The notes under the pieces: generated by a model | What the model was told of the DNA's origin: nothing | Databases searched by the model: none | What the model saw: the letters and a program-made list of their open reading frames with translations, nothing else | From: Woeseiaceae bacterium | GTDB lineage: Bacteria; Pseudomonadota; Gammaproteobacteria; Steroidobacterales; Woeseiaceae | Assembly: GCA_030065915.1 (NCBI GenBank) | Contig: JASJCQ010000013.1 | Coordinates: 62,001 to 126,000, forward strand | Direction of reading: 5' to 3' | DNA: 64,000 bases | Part shown: piece by piece, positions 35,040 through 45,385 of the stretch | Position numbering within the stretch: the stretch's first letter is position 1 | How the letters are laid out: the number at the start of each line of letters is the position of its first letter | Made by a program: the position numbers and the translations under genes

Positions 35040-36346
35040 ATGCGTTTGTCGACAAACGCCTCATCTCGTAGCCGTCGTATCCACAGCTGCGTCTCATCCT
35101 GCATCTTGCTGTTGCGAATCCTCAGGTCGCAGTTGCGCTCTTTGAGTTCCTCGGTGTTGTCATACACGCGACGGTCGAGCACCTCTGCAACGTGCCAGCC
35201 GAACGGCGACTGGAAGGCTTCACTCATCTCGCCAATCTCGAGTGACTCAACGGTTGCCTGGAATTCACCGACGAATGTTCCCGGTCCGGCCCAGCCCAGG
35301 TCGCCGCCCTCGTTCGCGCTGCCGGGATCGTCGGAAACGAGCTTCGCGACCTCGCCGAAGTCTTCGCCGTTCTTGATGCGCTCGACAGCATCGTTCAGTT
35401 TCTGGCGAGCCGTCGCGTCGTCGATAATCTCATTCGGTCGGACCAGGATGTGACGGACGCGAACCTGGTCGATCTGGCTGCGCTGCACGGCGCTCCTCAG
35501 CTCGTTGACTTTGACGATGTGGAAACTGTTGGACCAGCGAAACGGCTCCGACACGTCGCCTTCGCCCATGGACACCAGTACGTCAGTGAACAACGATGGA
35601 ACCTGCTCGCCTTCCAGCCATCCGAGCGAGCCGCCCTCCAGCGCCGTCTGGCCCTCCGAGTAGCGAATCGCCAGCTGGCGGAAGTCCGCGCCGTCCTGGA
35701 TGCGCGCGTAAATCTCCTGCATCGTCGTTTCCAGTTCTGCCGTCTGTTCGGCCGTCGCAGATTCGGGTAGCGATACGACAATGTGCGACAGGTTGTAAGC
35801 GGAGTTCGCGACGACGTTTGACTCGAGGTCGAGAATGCACTGCTGTATCTCGCGCGGCGCGACGTTGATCCGCTGGCCGACGTCGATGCGGCGCAATTGT
35901 TCGAGCGTTAGTTCCTCGCGAATATCCTCGCGAAATTGCGCCCAGGAGATTCCGTCGGCCGCGAGAATCTGCGGCATCTGCTCGAAGGGTACCGGCGGCT
36001 GCTGTTGTGCGCCGATTCTCGCAATAGCCTCGTTCACCATCTGGTCAGAGATCTGCAAGCCGATGCGTCCGGCACGCTGCATCTGTACTTCGTTGACGAT
36101 GAGCCGCTCGAGCACCTGTTCGCGCAGTACATCAGCCGGGGGCAACGGGATCGGCTCGGGCTGAGATTCGGCCTGCAAAATGATATTCGCGATCTGCGTC
36201 CTGAGTTTGCTCTTTAGGACGACGCCGTCATTAACGATTGCTGCGACGCCATCGAGAAACTCACCGGTGTCGGAGAGTTCTTCGGCGGCGCACAGTGGCG
36301 CGGAACACAACGCGCCAATGGCGCATAGGTATCTGAATCTAAACAC
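35036..36346 (-). CDS. surA: Periplasmic chaperone/peptidyl-prolyl isomerase SurA
   Basis: SurA escorts unfolded outer-membrane proteins, including LptD, through the periplasm. The 436 residues have a signal peptide ('YLCAIGALCSAPLCAAEE'), the N-terminal chaperone domain and two parvulin domains (about 180-285 and 290-390: 'VRHILVRPNEIIDDATARQK' begins the second). The TAG stop lies within the CTAG that starts repeat copy A. It follows lptD by seven bases, the conserved order. Confidence 0.96.
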   Translation of the reverse strand: MFRFRYLCAIGALCSAPLCAAEELSDTGEFLDGVAAIVNDGVVLKSKLRTQIANIILQAESQPEPIPLPPADVLREQVLERLIVNEVQMQRAGRIGLQISDQMVNEAIARIGAQQQPPVPFEQMPQILAADGISWAQFREDIREELTLEQLRRIDVGQRINVAPREIQQCILDLESNVVANSAYNLSHIVVSLPESATAEQTAELETTMQEIYARIQDGADFRQLAIRYSEGQTALEGGSLGWLEGEQVPSLFTDVLVSMGEGDVSEPFRWSNSFHIVKVNELRSAVQRSQIDQVRVRHILVRPNEIIDDATARQKLNDAVERIKNGEDFGEVAKLVSDDPGSANEGGDLGWAGPGTFVGEFQATVESLEIGEMSEAFQSPFGWHVAEVLDRRVYDNTEELKERNCDLRIRNSKMQDETQLWIRRLRDEAFVDKRI

Positions 36347-36353
36347 TTATTTA

Positions 36354-38567
36354 CTACCGGAGTCGAGCTGAATAGCCAAGAATACCACGTTCAAGCAGTT
36401 TGTCGGACTGGCTGCCAACGCTGCTCAAACCCTTCAGTACCAGTTGCAGACCGAAGGACGAATCGCGAGTTCCGTCTCGCGTTGAAATATGTCGCCTCGA
36501 GACCAGTCTCAGGCCCCAGCAGCAGCTCTCGTACTCCAGGCCGAAAAACTGCTCGAGGACTTCGTCATCGCGAAATGAGTAGTTATAGCGGCCGACGAAG
36601 TTCCAGCGGCGGCTGACCGGCCAGGACCATGACAGATCGCCCTGTTCCAGGGAGTCGCGACGGAATCGATAGGCGAGATTGAGTACCTTATTCGATGCCG
36701 GCCGGTACTGGAGCCTGGCCTCGGACTGGGTCGTACCGGTTTCGCCGGTGCCCCACTGGTGTCCGAAATTGAAGTTGATGTTGTCGTACAGCAGGAAGCC
36801 GACCTCGGCGATGTAGTCGGACGACTGGCTGGTCGTCAACGCCTCTCCGGGCAGAGCGACGCCGCTCTCGCTCAGGTAGCGAGCCTGGCCGACGGTGGCT
36901 GACACCAGTTCGCGCCCGGTCGAGATATCCAGGATGCGCGAGGTCACGCCGACGCTGACCTGATCCGTATCGACGTAGCGATCGACGCCGAGGAGACGAT
37001 TGCGTCGGAACAGCTGCACGAGGTTCAGGTCCGGCTGGATCGTATCGAAGACCGGCAATGCGGCTTGCTCACGATGCGGGATATGCACGTATAGAATGCG
37101 CGGCTCCAGCGTCTGCAACAGCCCCGGCGAGTTGCCCCGGTCTATCTGGCGCTCGAGAATCAGGCCGGCATCGAAGCTCGCGATCGGCAGCGTTCTGCTC
37201 GGGCTGTCGTCGCCGCCGGTATCGCTGAGCTCATAGCGCGTGTAGTCCAGCGTGACGCCGGGCTCGACGAACCAGCCCGGACCGCCGAAGCGACGGCCAA
37301 GGTTCGGGCGCAGGTTGACGCGCCAGCCCGTCGTGCCGACGTCGCGGTCGAAATTCACCAGTTCACTGTCGACGCCCAAATCCAGGCCGATGACGTGCTG
37401 AGGCCAATTCGCCCTGGCGACGAGTTGCGGGAGCCGTCGGTACGGCTCGTTGAGGTCACTGATTGCTTCATCGAGCGTCTGGAAGTCCTGGATACGTCCG
37501 AGGAAGGACCAGGTTTCGCCGAAGTAGTCGATCTCGACGCTTCGATTCAGATGCGTCAGGCTCGAAACACTGAGGCTGCCGCCAAGGTCCTCGAAGTACT
37601 GGCTATCGGAGACGTCACGGATGTCGACCGTCGTACGCCATCCATTCGGCAGAAGCGACTGGTGGTCGAAATCGAGCAGATAACGTGATTCATTGGTCAG
37701 GTCGTCGTTTGGCAGCAACTGGGTATCGACGGTGCCCGAATGCTGCCTGGTCAGGTAGCGAAAGCCGACCTGACCCTGGAAACCTCGGTCGGTCAGAATG
37801 CGACCGGTCAGCGTGGCATCATAATTGGGCGCCAAGTTCCAGTAGTAGGGTATCCGGATTTCCCGGCCGCTGCGGCCAGCGCTTCCTATTTCGGGCGCGA
37901 GTAGCCCGGACTTGCGCGCGTCGCCAATCGGGAAAGACAGGTAGGGCGCGTAGAGCAGCTGCACCCCTTTAAATCTCAGCTTCACTCCCTTCGCGGTGCC
38001 GACACCTTCGCCGGTGTCCAGCCGAATGTCCTTCGCTTTGAGCAACCAGTCTTCGGAGCCTGGCGGGCAGGTTGTGTACTCGACGCCGCCGAGCTGCAGC
38101 ACACCGTCATTGGTGATGGTCAAGCGATCGGCCGCACCGCGGCCGTTGCCGCTGCCGATCGAGAACTCCGCGCCCGCGAAGTCGATAATTCCGGAGTCGT
38201 ACGCGAATTCGGCGGAGTCGCTGCGGATCTCGGTCGACGGGTCCTGGAATCGGACGTCTCCCTCGAGAAAGATCGCACGGTCGCTCTCGCGCAATTGTGC
38301 CGACTCGGCGCCGGCCAGTTTGTTCCCGCGACGCAGCACGATGCCGCCGTCGAGGTCGGCCTGGCGCGGCTTCGAAAGGCTGGCTTCGAAGCGCCCGGTC
38401 TCGAAGAAAATCGTGTCGGGATCGGAAAAGTCGATGGCCTCGGGCGCATCGGCATCGATACGAACGCCGAGGCCCGTGTCGCATGCCAGTGGCTCCTGCG
38501 CCTGAGCCGCTGTCGAAAGGGCGAGGCAAGTCAGCGAAATCAGGAATCTGGAGGGCACGAGAGGCAA
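36354..38567 (-). CDS. lptD: LPS-assembly protein LptD
   Basis: LptD is the outer-membrane beta-barrel that, with LptE, inserts lipopolysaccharide in the outer leaflet. The 737 residues have a signal peptide (cleavage near 23), a periplasmic OstA domain (about 30-170) and the C-terminal barrel. Cysteines stand at C29, C167 and the adjacent pair C682-C683 ('YESCCWGLRL'), the pattern needed for the two non-consecutive disulfides of E. coli LptD. It is divergent from amgK over a 42-bp gap. Confidence 0.96.
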   Translation of the reverse strand: MPLVPSRFLISLTCLALSTAAQAQEPLACDTGLGVRIDADAPEAIDFSDPDTIFFETGRFEASLSKPRQADLDGGIVLRRGNKLAGAESAQLRESDRAIFLEGDVRFQDPSTEIRSDSAEFAYDSGIIDFAGAEFSIGSGNGRGAADRLTITNDGVLQLGGVEYTTCPPGSEDWLLKAKDIRLDTGEGVGTAKGVKLRFKGVQLLYAPYLSFPIGDARKSGLLAPEIGSAGRSGREIRIPYYWNLAPNYDATLTGRILTDRGFQGQVGFRYLTRQHSGTVDTQLLPNDDLTNESRYLLDFDHQSLLPNGWRTTVDIRDVSDSQYFEDLGGSLSVSSLTHLNRSVEIDYFGETWSFLGRIQDFQTLDEAISDLNEPYRRLPQLVARANWPQHVIGLDLGVDSELVNFDRDVGTTGWRVNLRPNLGRRFGGPGWFVEPGVTLDYTRYELSDTGGDDSPSRTLPIASFDAGLILERQIDRGNSPGLLQTLEPRILYVHIPHREQAALPVFDTIQPDLNLVQLFRRNRLLGVDRYVDTDQVSVGVTSRILDISTGRELVSATVGQARYLSESGVALPGEALTTSQSSDYIAEVGFLLYDNINFNFGHQWGTGETGTTQSEARLQYRPASNKVLNLAYRFRRDSLEQGDLSWSWPVSRRWNFVGRYNYSFRDDEVLEQFFGLEYESCCWGLRLVSRRHISTRDGTRDSSFGLQLVLKGLSSVGSQSDKLLERGILGYSARLR

Positions 38568-38609
38568 GGAACATCCGTTTAAGAGGCGTCGAGATGTTAA
38601 CAGTTCGGT

Positions 38610-39647
38610 ATGCTACCTTCCCAGTGTTTTGGCGCCTGGCGTGAACAGCGGAGTAGTACGATTAGTGCAGACGATCAACGCTTGGAAGAGCTCGGGAACT
38701 GGCTGCAGAACTTTGCCGATACCAGCGACCTGAAGCCCGCGTCGGAGGATGCGAGTTTCCGGCGTTATTTTCGCTTGAGCCATGGCAGCGAATCGCTGAT
38801 CGCGATGGACGCTCCGCCGCCGGCCGAAGATTGTCGTCCCTTTGTGCAGGTAGCAAGTTACCTCGAGAAGATGGGATTGAACGCGCCGCGAGTCCTTGAG
38901 GCGGATCTCGAGCGCGGTTTCCTGCTGCTGTCTGACCTCGGCGCCGATCAGTACCTCGATCACCTGCCGGCGGAGAGGGATCGACTCTACAGTGACGCGA
39001 TCGACGCGCTCGTTGTCATCGGCGCACGAGGCCACCCGTATCGGGAGGGGTTGCCGCCTTACGACGAGGAACTGTTGTCGTTCGAAATGTCTTTGTTTCA
39101 CGACTGGCTGTGCGAGAAGTACCTGGGCCTGGAATTCTCCGAGGACGAGGAACACGAGTGGCAGCGAACCGTCTCGCTGTTGACAGATGCTGCGTTGGCA
39201 CAACCGCGCGTATTCGTTCATCGCGACTTCCATTCGAGGAACCTGATGATCGCGGAAACCGGTAATCCAGGCGTCCTCGATTTCCAGGATGCGATGAACG
39301 GGCCGCTGACCTACGATCTCGTATCGCTGCTAAAGGACTGCTACATCAAGTGGCCCTACGCGTTCATAGAGTCCCAGGCAAGACGCTTCTTCGATGCACA
39401 GGACGAACTGTCTTTGGAGTGGCCCGAGTTCCAGCGTTATTTCGACTTGATGGGCGTGCAGCGACACCTGAAGGCGGCAGGCATCTTCGCGCGACTGAAC
39501 CTGCGTGACGGAAAACCCGGTTACATGAAGGACATACCTCGAACGCTGTCATACATCACGGAGCTGACCGACGAGTACGAGGAACTCGAGTTTATCGCCG
39601 GTTTCGTTTCAGGCCAGGTCGTTCCCAAGCTGGAGTCCATGACTTGA
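38610..39647 (+). CDS. amgK: Anomeric N-acetylmuramate/N-acetylglucosamine kinase AmgK
   Basis: AmgK phosphorylates the anomeric carbon of MurNAc and GlcNAc recovered from cell-wall turnover. The 345 residues are an aminoglycoside-phosphotransferase fold with 'EDASFRRYFRL' near the ATP site, the catalytic 'VFVHRDFHSRNLMI' and 'GVLDFQDAMNGPLTYDLVSL' (Mg site). The ATG at 38610 has no clear ribosome site, and a -10-like TATGCT overlaps it, so the true start may be a little downstream. It overlaps murU by four bases. Confidence 0.9.
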   Translation: MLPSQCFGAWREQRSSTISADDQRLEELGNWLQNFADTSDLKPASEDASFRRYFRLSHGSESLIAMDAPPPAEDCRPFVQVASYLEKMGLNAPRVLEADLERGFLLLSDLGADQYLDHLPAERDRLYSDAIDALVVIGARGHPYREGLPPYDEELLSFEMSLFHDWLCEKYLGLEFSEDEEHEWQRTVSLLTDAALAQPRVFVHRDFHSRNLMIAETGNPGVLDFQDAMNGPLTYDLVSLLKDCYIKWPYAFIESQARRFFDAQDELSLEWPEFQRYFDLMGVQRHLKAAGIFARLNLRDGKPGYMKDIPRTLSYITELTDEYEELEFIAGFVSGQVVPKLESMT

Positions 39648-40303
39648 TCACCATGCTCCTTGCGGCTGGCAAGGGAGAGCGCCTTCGACCGCTGACCGAA
39701 ACCGTGCCGAAGGCGCTGGTCGACGTCGCCGGGCGATCGCTGCTCGAGCGACACCTGGACAAGTTGCCCAAGGGCGGCACCGTAGTCATCAATCTCGGCT
39801 GGTTGGGCTTGCAGATCCCGGAGCGTGTTGGTTCGGGCGACAGGTACGGCCAGACCGTCGTCTACAGCGACGAAGGCGACAACATCCTCGAGACGGGCGG
39901 CGGCATTCACCGGGCGCTGCCATTCCTCGGCGATCGTCCCTTTCTCGTCGTCAACGCGGATGTGCTCACCGATATGCCCCTGCCACCCGCTGATGCCGAA
40001 CTGGGTGAATCGCAGGTTCATCTGGTGCTGGTACCGACACCGGAGTACCGGCCAGAGGGAGATTTCGGCCTTGAGGATGGGCGGGTAACGAACGACGACA
40101 GGCGTTATACGTTCAGTGGCGTGGCGATCTACGACCCTCGATTCTTCGATGCCTGCACGCCGGGGCGATTCTCCGTAGCACCGTTGCTTCGGGAGGCCGC
40201 CGAGGCAGGCCGGGTCTCCGGCAGTCTGTACACGGGTTACTGGGCCGATGTCGGAACGCCGGAGCGCCTCGAACAGGCGCACGCGCGAGAGGCTAGCCGT
40301 TGA
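39644..40303 (+). CDS. murU: N-acetylmuramate alpha-1-phosphate uridylyltransferase MurU
   Basis: MurU converts MurNAc-1-phosphate to UDP-MurNAc, so AmgK-MurU bypasses de novo synthesis and its fosfomycin-sensitive MurA step. The 219 residues start '[20 protein letters not shown]', the nucleotidyltransferase signature, and include '[11 protein letters not shown]' (metal site). The TTG at 39644 overlaps the amgK stop; an ATG at 39653 is the alternative. The 3' end overlaps lipB convergently by 11 bp. Confidence 0.92.
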   Translation: MITMLLAAGKGERLRPLTETVPKALVDVAGRSLLERHLDKLPKGGTVVINLGWLGLQIPERVGSGDRYGQTVVYSDEGDNILETGGGIHRALPFLGDRPFLVVNADVLTDMPLPPADAELGESQVHLVLVPTPEYRPEGDFGLEDGRVTNDDRRYTFSGVAIYDPRFFDACTPGRFSVAPLLREAAEAGRVSGSLYTGYWADVGTPERLEQAHAREASR

Positions 40304-40946
40304 GCTGATCCGACTCCGTCAGCTCGCGCTCCGTCATATGCAAATGCCTGAGCAAATGTGGCAACAGCGCTGCTCTCGCCGCCTCAAGCGTCTCGATCCT
40401 GCACTGCTCTTTGAGATCCGTGACGGATAAGTCCTGCACGCCGCAGGGATTAATACGCGCGAAGTGTTCCCTGTTGACGTCGACGTTTAGCGCCATGCCG
40501 TGGAAGCTGCAGCCGCGCCGGATACGCAGCCCGACGCTGGCAATCTTGCTGCCGTCGACGTAGACGCCCGGCGCATCGGATCTTGCTGCAGCGCTGACGC
40601 CATAGCCATCGAGCATGTCGACGACACTCTGCTCCAGCGCCGTTACGAGATCACGCACGCCGAGCGATGCGCGCTTCAGCGAGATCAGCGGGTAGATCAT
40701 CAGCTGGCCGGGTCCGTGGTAGGTCACTTGTCCGCCCCGATCGATCTGCACTACGGGGATGTTTCCCGGAGCGAGGAGGTGGCTCCGATCCGCGTTGACG
40801 CCCAGTGTGAATACGGGCGGATGTTCGGTGAACCAGATTTCGTCTTGCTGCTCGTCATCACGCGTGTTGGTGAAGGACTGCATCGCTCGCCACAAGGGCT
40901 CATATTCCTGGCGCCCGAGGTTCCGGACGCAGAGACCCTCGCTCAC
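40293..40946 (-). CDS. lipB: Octanoyl-ACP:protein N-octanoyltransferase
   Basis: LipB moves the octanoyl group from ACP to lipoyl domains such as GcvH; LipA then adds sulfur. From the GTG at 40946 the 217 residues hold '[18 protein letters not shown]' (70-87), K134 in 'DGSKIASVG' and the acyl-accepting C168 in '[14 protein letters not shown]'. Earlier in-frame codons lie inside the ybeD gene in another frame and are not used. The GTG overlaps the ybeD stop by four bases. Confidence 0.95.
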   Translation of the reverse strand: MSEGLCVRNLGRQEYEPLWRAMQSFTNTRDDEQQDEIWFTEHPPVFTLGVNADRSHLLAPGNIPVVQIDRGGQVTYHGPGQLMIYPLISLKRASLGVRDLVTALEQSVVDMLDGYGVSAAARSDAPGVYVDGSKIASVGLRIRRGCSFHGMALNVDVNREHFARINPCGVQDLSVTDLKEQCRIETLEAARAALLPHLLRHLHMTERELTESDQLNG

Positions 40947-41206
40947 AGCGCCATCTTTACGTCGTCGTGGTCGGTCAGGTCCTGGTAAATGCTGTCGAGC
41001 TGCTCGCGGCTCTGCGCGTTTACCGTGATCGTCAGTGACACGAAACGCTCGGTCCGGCTCAATGCCGTCTGGATGGCGCTGTCGGCTAGCGGGCCGGTGT
41101 GTCTTTCCACCAGCTCTCTGACCGTCTGTCGGAATTCCGGGTTGTCCTCGCCCATAATCTTGATGGGGAAGTCGCAAGGAAACTCCATGATGGTTTCTTC
41201 GGTCAT
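40943..41206 (-). CDS. ybeD: DUF493 family protein YbeD
   Basis: YbeD is an 87-residue ACT-like small protein that lies between dacA and lipB in most gammaproteobacteria. The sequence '[20 protein letters not shown]' followed by '[11 protein letters not shown]' is characteristic. It is thought to regulate lipoate or other metabolism, but no activity is proven. The start is 20 bp after the dacA stop. Confidence 0.93.
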   Translation of the reverse strand: MTEETIMEFPCDFPIKIMGEDNPEFRQTVRELVERHTGPLADSAIQTALSRTERFVSLTITVNAQSREQLDSIYQDLTDHDDVKMAL

Positions 41207-41226
41207 TGGTCCTGCCTTTCCGTTCG

Positions 41227-42360
41227 TTATTCCAGCATCAGCTTGATCGAATCGACGCTGCGCTGCCAGAAAGACCCCTCCGGGTTGTCTTCCAATGCGC
41301 GCAGCGGCGCCGAGACCAGCTGTTCGTCTCCCAGGCTTATCACCAGCTCTCCGAGCGGCTGGCCTTGCGCAACCGGGGCAGTCAGCTGTGCCGGGATGTT
41401 CTGCACGGATTCGAGCTCATCGTAGGCGCCTCGCGGCAGCGTGACGTACAGGTCTTCGCTGACACCGAGGTTGCTGGTTTCCTGCGCCGACTTCCATATG
41501 CGTGAATTCGTGATGACCTCGCCAGCCTTGAACAACAGGCGCGTCTCGAAGAAGCGAAAACCGTAGTTCAAAAGCGCCTGGCTGCCGTTGATTCTTGCGT
41601 TGTCGCTCGACGTGCCGACCACGACGGAAATGATGCGCATGCCATCACGCTTCGCCGACGAAACGAGGCAGTATCCCGCCGCTTCGGTGTGGCCCGTCTT
41701 CAGGCCATCCACCGAATCGTCCCGGTACAGCAGGCGATTTCGGTTTGGCTGGCGAATGTCATTCCACTCGAATTCCGTTGTCGAGTACCACTCGTAATAC
41801 TCAGGAAACTCGCTAATGATGGCTCTGGCGAGAATGACGATGTCGCGGGCCGTCATGTAGTGGTTGTCGTCGGGCAGCCCGGTGGCGTTCATGAAGTTTG
41901 ACGATGTCATGCCGAGCTGCGCGGCGTACTGGTTCATCATTTGCGCGAACACGGACTCGGAACCGGCGACATACTCCGCGAGCGCGACGCTGGCGTCGTT
42001 TCCTGAACTCACAATGACGCCGAACAACAGGTCCTTGACCGACACGCGAGTACCGACCTCGATGAACATCCTGGAGCCCGGCATGCGCCACGCCTTCTCA
42101 CTGATCGTGACCTGGTCATCGAGGCCGATCTGTCCGCTGTCGATCGACTTGAAGACGACGTAACTGGTCATCAGCTTGGTGATGCTTGCAGGCGGCACCG
42201 GCGTATCCGGCTTCAGTGACGCGAGTTCGTAGCCGGTCTCGGCATCGATCAGCAGGTAGCTGGTGGCACCGATGACGGGCGGAGCCGGGGTGGGGCGAAT
42301 GTCGGCGACGGAGGCGCTCGAAACGAGCAACAGCGCGCAAAGTAAGGCACTTACTCTCAT
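41227..42360 (-). CDS. dacA: D-alanyl-D-alanine carboxypeptidase (PBP5/6 type)
   Basis: This low-molecular-mass penicillin-binding protein trims the terminal D-Ala from peptidoglycan pentapeptides. The 377 residues have a signal peptide (about 1-19) and the three active-site motifs S59-I-T-K62, S119-G120-N121 and K221-T222-G223. The C-terminal beta domain ends in an amphipathic helix '[14 protein letters not shown]' that anchors to the membrane. The ATG at 42360 was chosen for the signal peptide. Confidence 0.96.
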   Translation of the reverse strand: MRVSALLCALLLVSSASVADIRPTPAPPVIGATSYLLIDAETGYELASLKPDTPVPPASITKLMTSYVVFKSIDSGQIGLDDQVTISEKAWRMPGSRMFIEVGTRVSVKDLLFGVIVSSGNDASVALAEYVAGSESVFAQMMNQYAAQLGMTSSNFMNATGLPDDNHYMTARDIVILARAIISEFPEYYEWYSTTEFEWNDIRQPNRNRLLYRDDSVDGLKTGHTEAAGYCLVSSAKRDGMRIISVVVGTSSDNARINGSQALLNYGFRFFETRLLFKAGEVITNSRIWKSAQETSNLGVSEDLYVTLPRGAYDELESVQNIPAQLTAPVAQGQPLGELVISLGDEQLVSAPLRALEDNPEGSFWQRSVDSIKLMLE

Positions 42361-42442
42361 GATGTCCTTGAAAGTGTGAAAAAGAAGTCTGGAAACCTGT
42401 AGTTGTAGCGACCAAGAACCTGAACGGGCCTTGGACGCCGGG

Positions 42443-43258
42443 TCAACTCTCGGGAGTGACGAGGTATCGTGTCTCGATACCGAGACCCTCAAGTTCTTCG
42501 CTGAGTATATCGAATTGGTGGACACTTTTGACCGGTCCGATCCGGACGCGAAAGAGCGCCCTCTGCGCATCGGTCACCACCAGGACGTTGCCGATGTTGG
42601 CGCGCTGGAGTCGCTGGTAGAGCCGCTCCGCATTGTCTCGGCTGCCAAAAGCGCCGACCTGGACGTACACCGGGCCCGGATTGTCCGGGGCCGAGTAGTC
42701 GAGCGGCGGCTCGGAGCTGGCTTGTGTAGGCCGATCACCCGACGGCGCGTCGAAGTCGATGGCGCGAACCTCGACCAGCGCGGTACCCGTTTCGACCATA
42801 TCCAGCTTGATCGCGGCCGCGTAGGACAGGTCGATGATCCGGTTGTGGGCGAAGGGGCCGCGGTCGTTGACGCGCACGATGATTGACTTGTTGTTGGCGA
42901 GGTTGCGGACCTGGACAAAGGTGGGCAAGGGCAGCGTCTTGTGTGCCGCCGTCATCGCATACATGTCGTAGGTTTCGCGATTCGACGTGAGGCGCCCGTG
43001 GAATTTCGTGCCGTACCAGGACGCGACGCCCCGTTCCCGATAGCCGCGACTGGAGTCCATGACCCGGTAGCGCTTGCCGAGCACTTCGTACTCAGCTGAG
43101 TTTCCGTAGCGGCTGCGCGGTTCCGGCCGCGGAATCGGATCGTCGGGCAGGTCCGGAATCGCAACGCTTCCGGACGGCGGGCCGTCCTGCAAAATGCCCG
43201 GCCTGCCGCCGCAGGCGGTCAGCACCAGCAACAGCAGCAGTAAGAGACTAAATCGCAT
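42443..43258 (-). CDS. rlpA: RlpA-family septal lytic transglycosylase lipoprotein
   Basis: RlpA cleaves denuded glycan strands. The 271 residues begin with a lipoprotein signal, lipobox LTAC with C16. The double-psi beta-barrel domain (about 75-165) has 'GVASWYGTKFHGRLTSNRET' and 'VRVNDRGPF'. A C-terminal SPOR domain (about 195-270, 'VYVQVGAFGSRDNAERLYQR') binds denuded peptidoglycan. It overlaps mltB by 11 bp. Confidence 0.95.
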   Translation of the reverse strand: MRFSLLLLLLLVLTACGGRPGILQDGPPSGSVAIPDLPDDPIPRPEPRSRYGNSAEYEVLGKRYRVMDSSRGYRERGVASWYGTKFHGRLTSNRETYDMYAMTAAHKTLPLPTFVQVRNLANNKSIIVRVNDRGPFAHNRIIDLSYAAAIKLDMVETGTALVEVRAIDFDAPSGDRPTQASSEPPLDYSAPDNPGPVYVQVGAFGSRDNAERLYQRLQRANIGNVLVVTDAQRALFRVRIGPVKSVHQFDILSEELEGLGIETRYLVTPES

Positions 43259-44243
43259 CGCGATTGACGGTCGCCGCGATCTCCTGGCCCAGCTGATGCA
43301 CGGCGAGCGCGTACATGACGCTCCTGTTGTATCGCGTGATCACGAAGAAGTTGTGGAAGCCGATCCAGAACTCCGGCCCTTCCGAGCCCTCATAGGCCAG
43401 CAGCTGGCCCTTGCTGTCGACGCCCAGCTCCGTCGCAAACATGACGCCGCGCTGGCTGAGTGAGCCGACCGTGTCCCTGGGTGTCAGCGTGTTCTTGGGT
43501 TCGGGGGCAGGTCCCTGCCATTGCTGACCCAACGTGGCGCTGGCGACGACTTCTTCGCCGGTCCTCCAGCCGTGGCGAACGAAGTAGTTGGCGATGCTGC
43601 CCGTCACGTCGGCCCAGTTGTTCCAGATATCGATCTTGCCGTCACCGGTGGAATCGACGGCGTAGGCCCGGAAACTCGACGGCATGAACTGCGGCCTGCC
43701 CATCGCGCCAGCATAGGACCCCGTCGCTTCACGAGCGTCGAGCCCTTCCTCCCTGACCAGCAGCAGGTATTCCCTCAGTTCCTTGCGAAAGAACTTCGAC
43801 CGTGGCGGGTAATCGAACGCGAGTGTCGACAGCGCATCCAGAACACGATGCTTGCCCGTGATCCTGCCATAGTAGGTTTCGACACCGATGATGCCGACGA
43901 GAATCTCGACGGGCACGCCGGTCTCTCCGCTGATCCGCGTCAGGATAGCTTCGTGTTCACGCCAGAATTTTGCGCCGGCGTTGATCCGTTCGCTGGTCAG
44001 GAAGTGGTTTCGATACTGCCCCCATGTCAGGGTTTTCTCGGCCGGCTTCGAGATCAGCTCGATGATCGGCTGCCGGGTTTCGGCGGCGGACAGGTACTTT
44101 TCGAGCGTCGCACGATCGTAATCATGCTCCGCCACCATCTCGTCGATGAACTCAGCGACGTCGGGACGGCTGAGGTCAAGTGCAGAGGCGATGTTCGTTG
44201 TGAAAAGGAATAATGTGAGGACTGCCAGAGTTTTATGAGTCAT
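43248..44243 (-). CDS. mltB: Lytic murein transglycosylase B
   Basis: MltB cuts the glycan backbone to leave 1,6-anhydroMurNAc. The 331 residues have a signal peptide and the catalytic glutamate E122 in 'GIIGVETYYGRITG'. 'GAMGRPQFMPSSFRAYAVD' is the family's substrate groove. No lipobox cysteine is seen, so it is probably soluble in the periplasm. Products feed recycling of the AmgK-MurU kind. It shares one base with rodA. Confidence 0.95.
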   Translation of the reverse strand: MTHKTLAVLTLFLFTTNIASALDLSRPDVAEFIDEMVAEHDYDRATLEKYLSAAETRQPIIELISKPAEKTLTWGQYRNHFLTSERINAGAKFWREHEAILTRISGETGVPVEILVGIIGVETYYGRITGKHRVLDALSTLAFDYPPRSKFFRKELREYLLLVREEGLDAREATGSYAGAMGRPQFMPSSFRAYAVDSTGDGKIDIWNNWADVTGSIANYFVRHGWRTGEEVVASATLGQQWQGPAPEPKNTLTPRDTVGSLSQRGVMFATELGVDSKGQLLAYEGSEGPEFWIGFHNFFVITRYNRSVMYALAVHQLGQEIAATVNRDAI

Positions 44244-45385
44244 CAGCGGGGGAGTAGTTTCCTGTTGGAGTGGATGGACATCAGGATACCGAAACCGGCC
44301 ATAAGCGTCACCATCGAGGTGCCGCCGAAACTGACGAGTGGCAGCGGTATGCCAACGACGGGAACGAGGCCTGTGACCATCGCGGTATTGACGAATACGT
44401 AAACAAAAAATGTCAGGCTGATCGAGCCGGCCAGCAAGCGGTTGAACGTGTTGTGCGCATTGACCGCGATATACAGGCCGCGGCCGACAATGAATATGTA
44501 AATGCTCAGTAGCACCAGTACGCCGAGCAAACCGAATTCCTCGCTGAGCACGGCGAAGATGAAATCGGTATTTCGCTCCGGCAGGAATTCCAGCTGTGAT
44601 TGCGAGCCGTTGGTCCAGCCTTTGCCGAACAGGCCGCCCGAACCGATCGCGATCTTCGACTGGATGATGTTGTAGCCCGCGCCGAGCGGGTCGCTGTCAG
44701 GGTTCAGCAAGGTCAGCACACGTTGCTTCTGGTAGTCCTGCATGAAGTACGTCCAGAGGACGACTGCACCGGGCACCGAGAGCGCTGCGAGCGACAGGAT
44801 TAGCTTGATCGACAACCCCGCAAGTATGACGACGATAATGCCGGCCGCCGCTGTCAGGAGGGCGGTACCCAGGTCCGGTTGCGACGCGATGAGTACCGTG
44901 GGTGCGGCGATGATGATGGCCAGCAACCCGAGCGCGCTAAAACGCGGAGGGATCGGCCGATCATGCAAATACCAGGCGCACATCATCGGTACGGCCAGCT
45001 TCATGATCTCCGAGGGCTGGAAGCGAATGCCGACATCGAGCCAGCGCTGCGCGCCGCCACCGACGTCTCCGGTTACGAGCACGAGGACCAGCAGGACGAT
45101 ACCGCCGATGTAGGCCCACGGCGTCCAACGCCTGAGGAAATCGATCGGCATCTGCGCTAGCAGGAACATCGCTGCGAACGCGACGCCAAGGCGTATCACC
45201 TGGCTGAGCAGCATGCGCGAACTCTCGCCGACGGCGCTATACAGAACGAACAGCCCTGCACCACACAGCAACAGCAATGCGCTCAGCAGCGGGCCATCAA
45301 CACGCAGCTGCTTTAGGAGCCGCGCGAAGTCGCCGAGCGGCTGTGCTTTGCCGACGAGCAGTCGTTGCGTCTCACTGAGCCGCAT
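44243..45385 (-). CDS. rodA: Rod shape-determining protein RodA (SEDS polymerase)
   Basis: RodA is the SEDS-family glycosyltransferase that polymerises glycan for cell elongation together with PBP2. The 380 residues form about ten membrane helices. They contain 'QPDLGTALLTAAAG' (catalytic-Asp loop) and the C-terminal 'GIPLPLVSFGGTSMVTLMAG' signature. It overlaps mrdA by 14 bp. Confidence 0.97.
   Translation of the reverse strand: MRLSETQRLLVGKAQPLGDFARLLKQLRVDGPLLSALLLLCGAGLFVLYSAVGESSRMLLSQVIRLGVAFAAMFLLAQMPIDFLRRWTPWAYIGGIVLLVLVLVTGDVGGGAQRWLDVGIRFQPSEIMKLAVPMMCAWYLHDRPIPPRFSALGLLAIIIAAPTVLIASQPDLGTALLTAAAGIIVVILAGLSIKLILSLAALSVPGAVVLWTYFMQDYQKQRVLTLLNPDSDPLGAGYNIIQSKIAIGSGGLFGKGWTNGSQSQLEFLPERNTDFIFAVLSEEFGLLGVLVLLSIYIFIVGRGLYIAVNAHNTFNRLLAGSISLTFFVYVFVNTAMVTGLVPVVGIPLPLVSFGGTSMVTLMAGFGILMSIHSNRKLLPR

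Noticed and set aside
40947..41177. Extended start for lipB
   Set aside because: The added residues come from the ybeD coding region read in another frame; the GTG at 40946 fits LipB.
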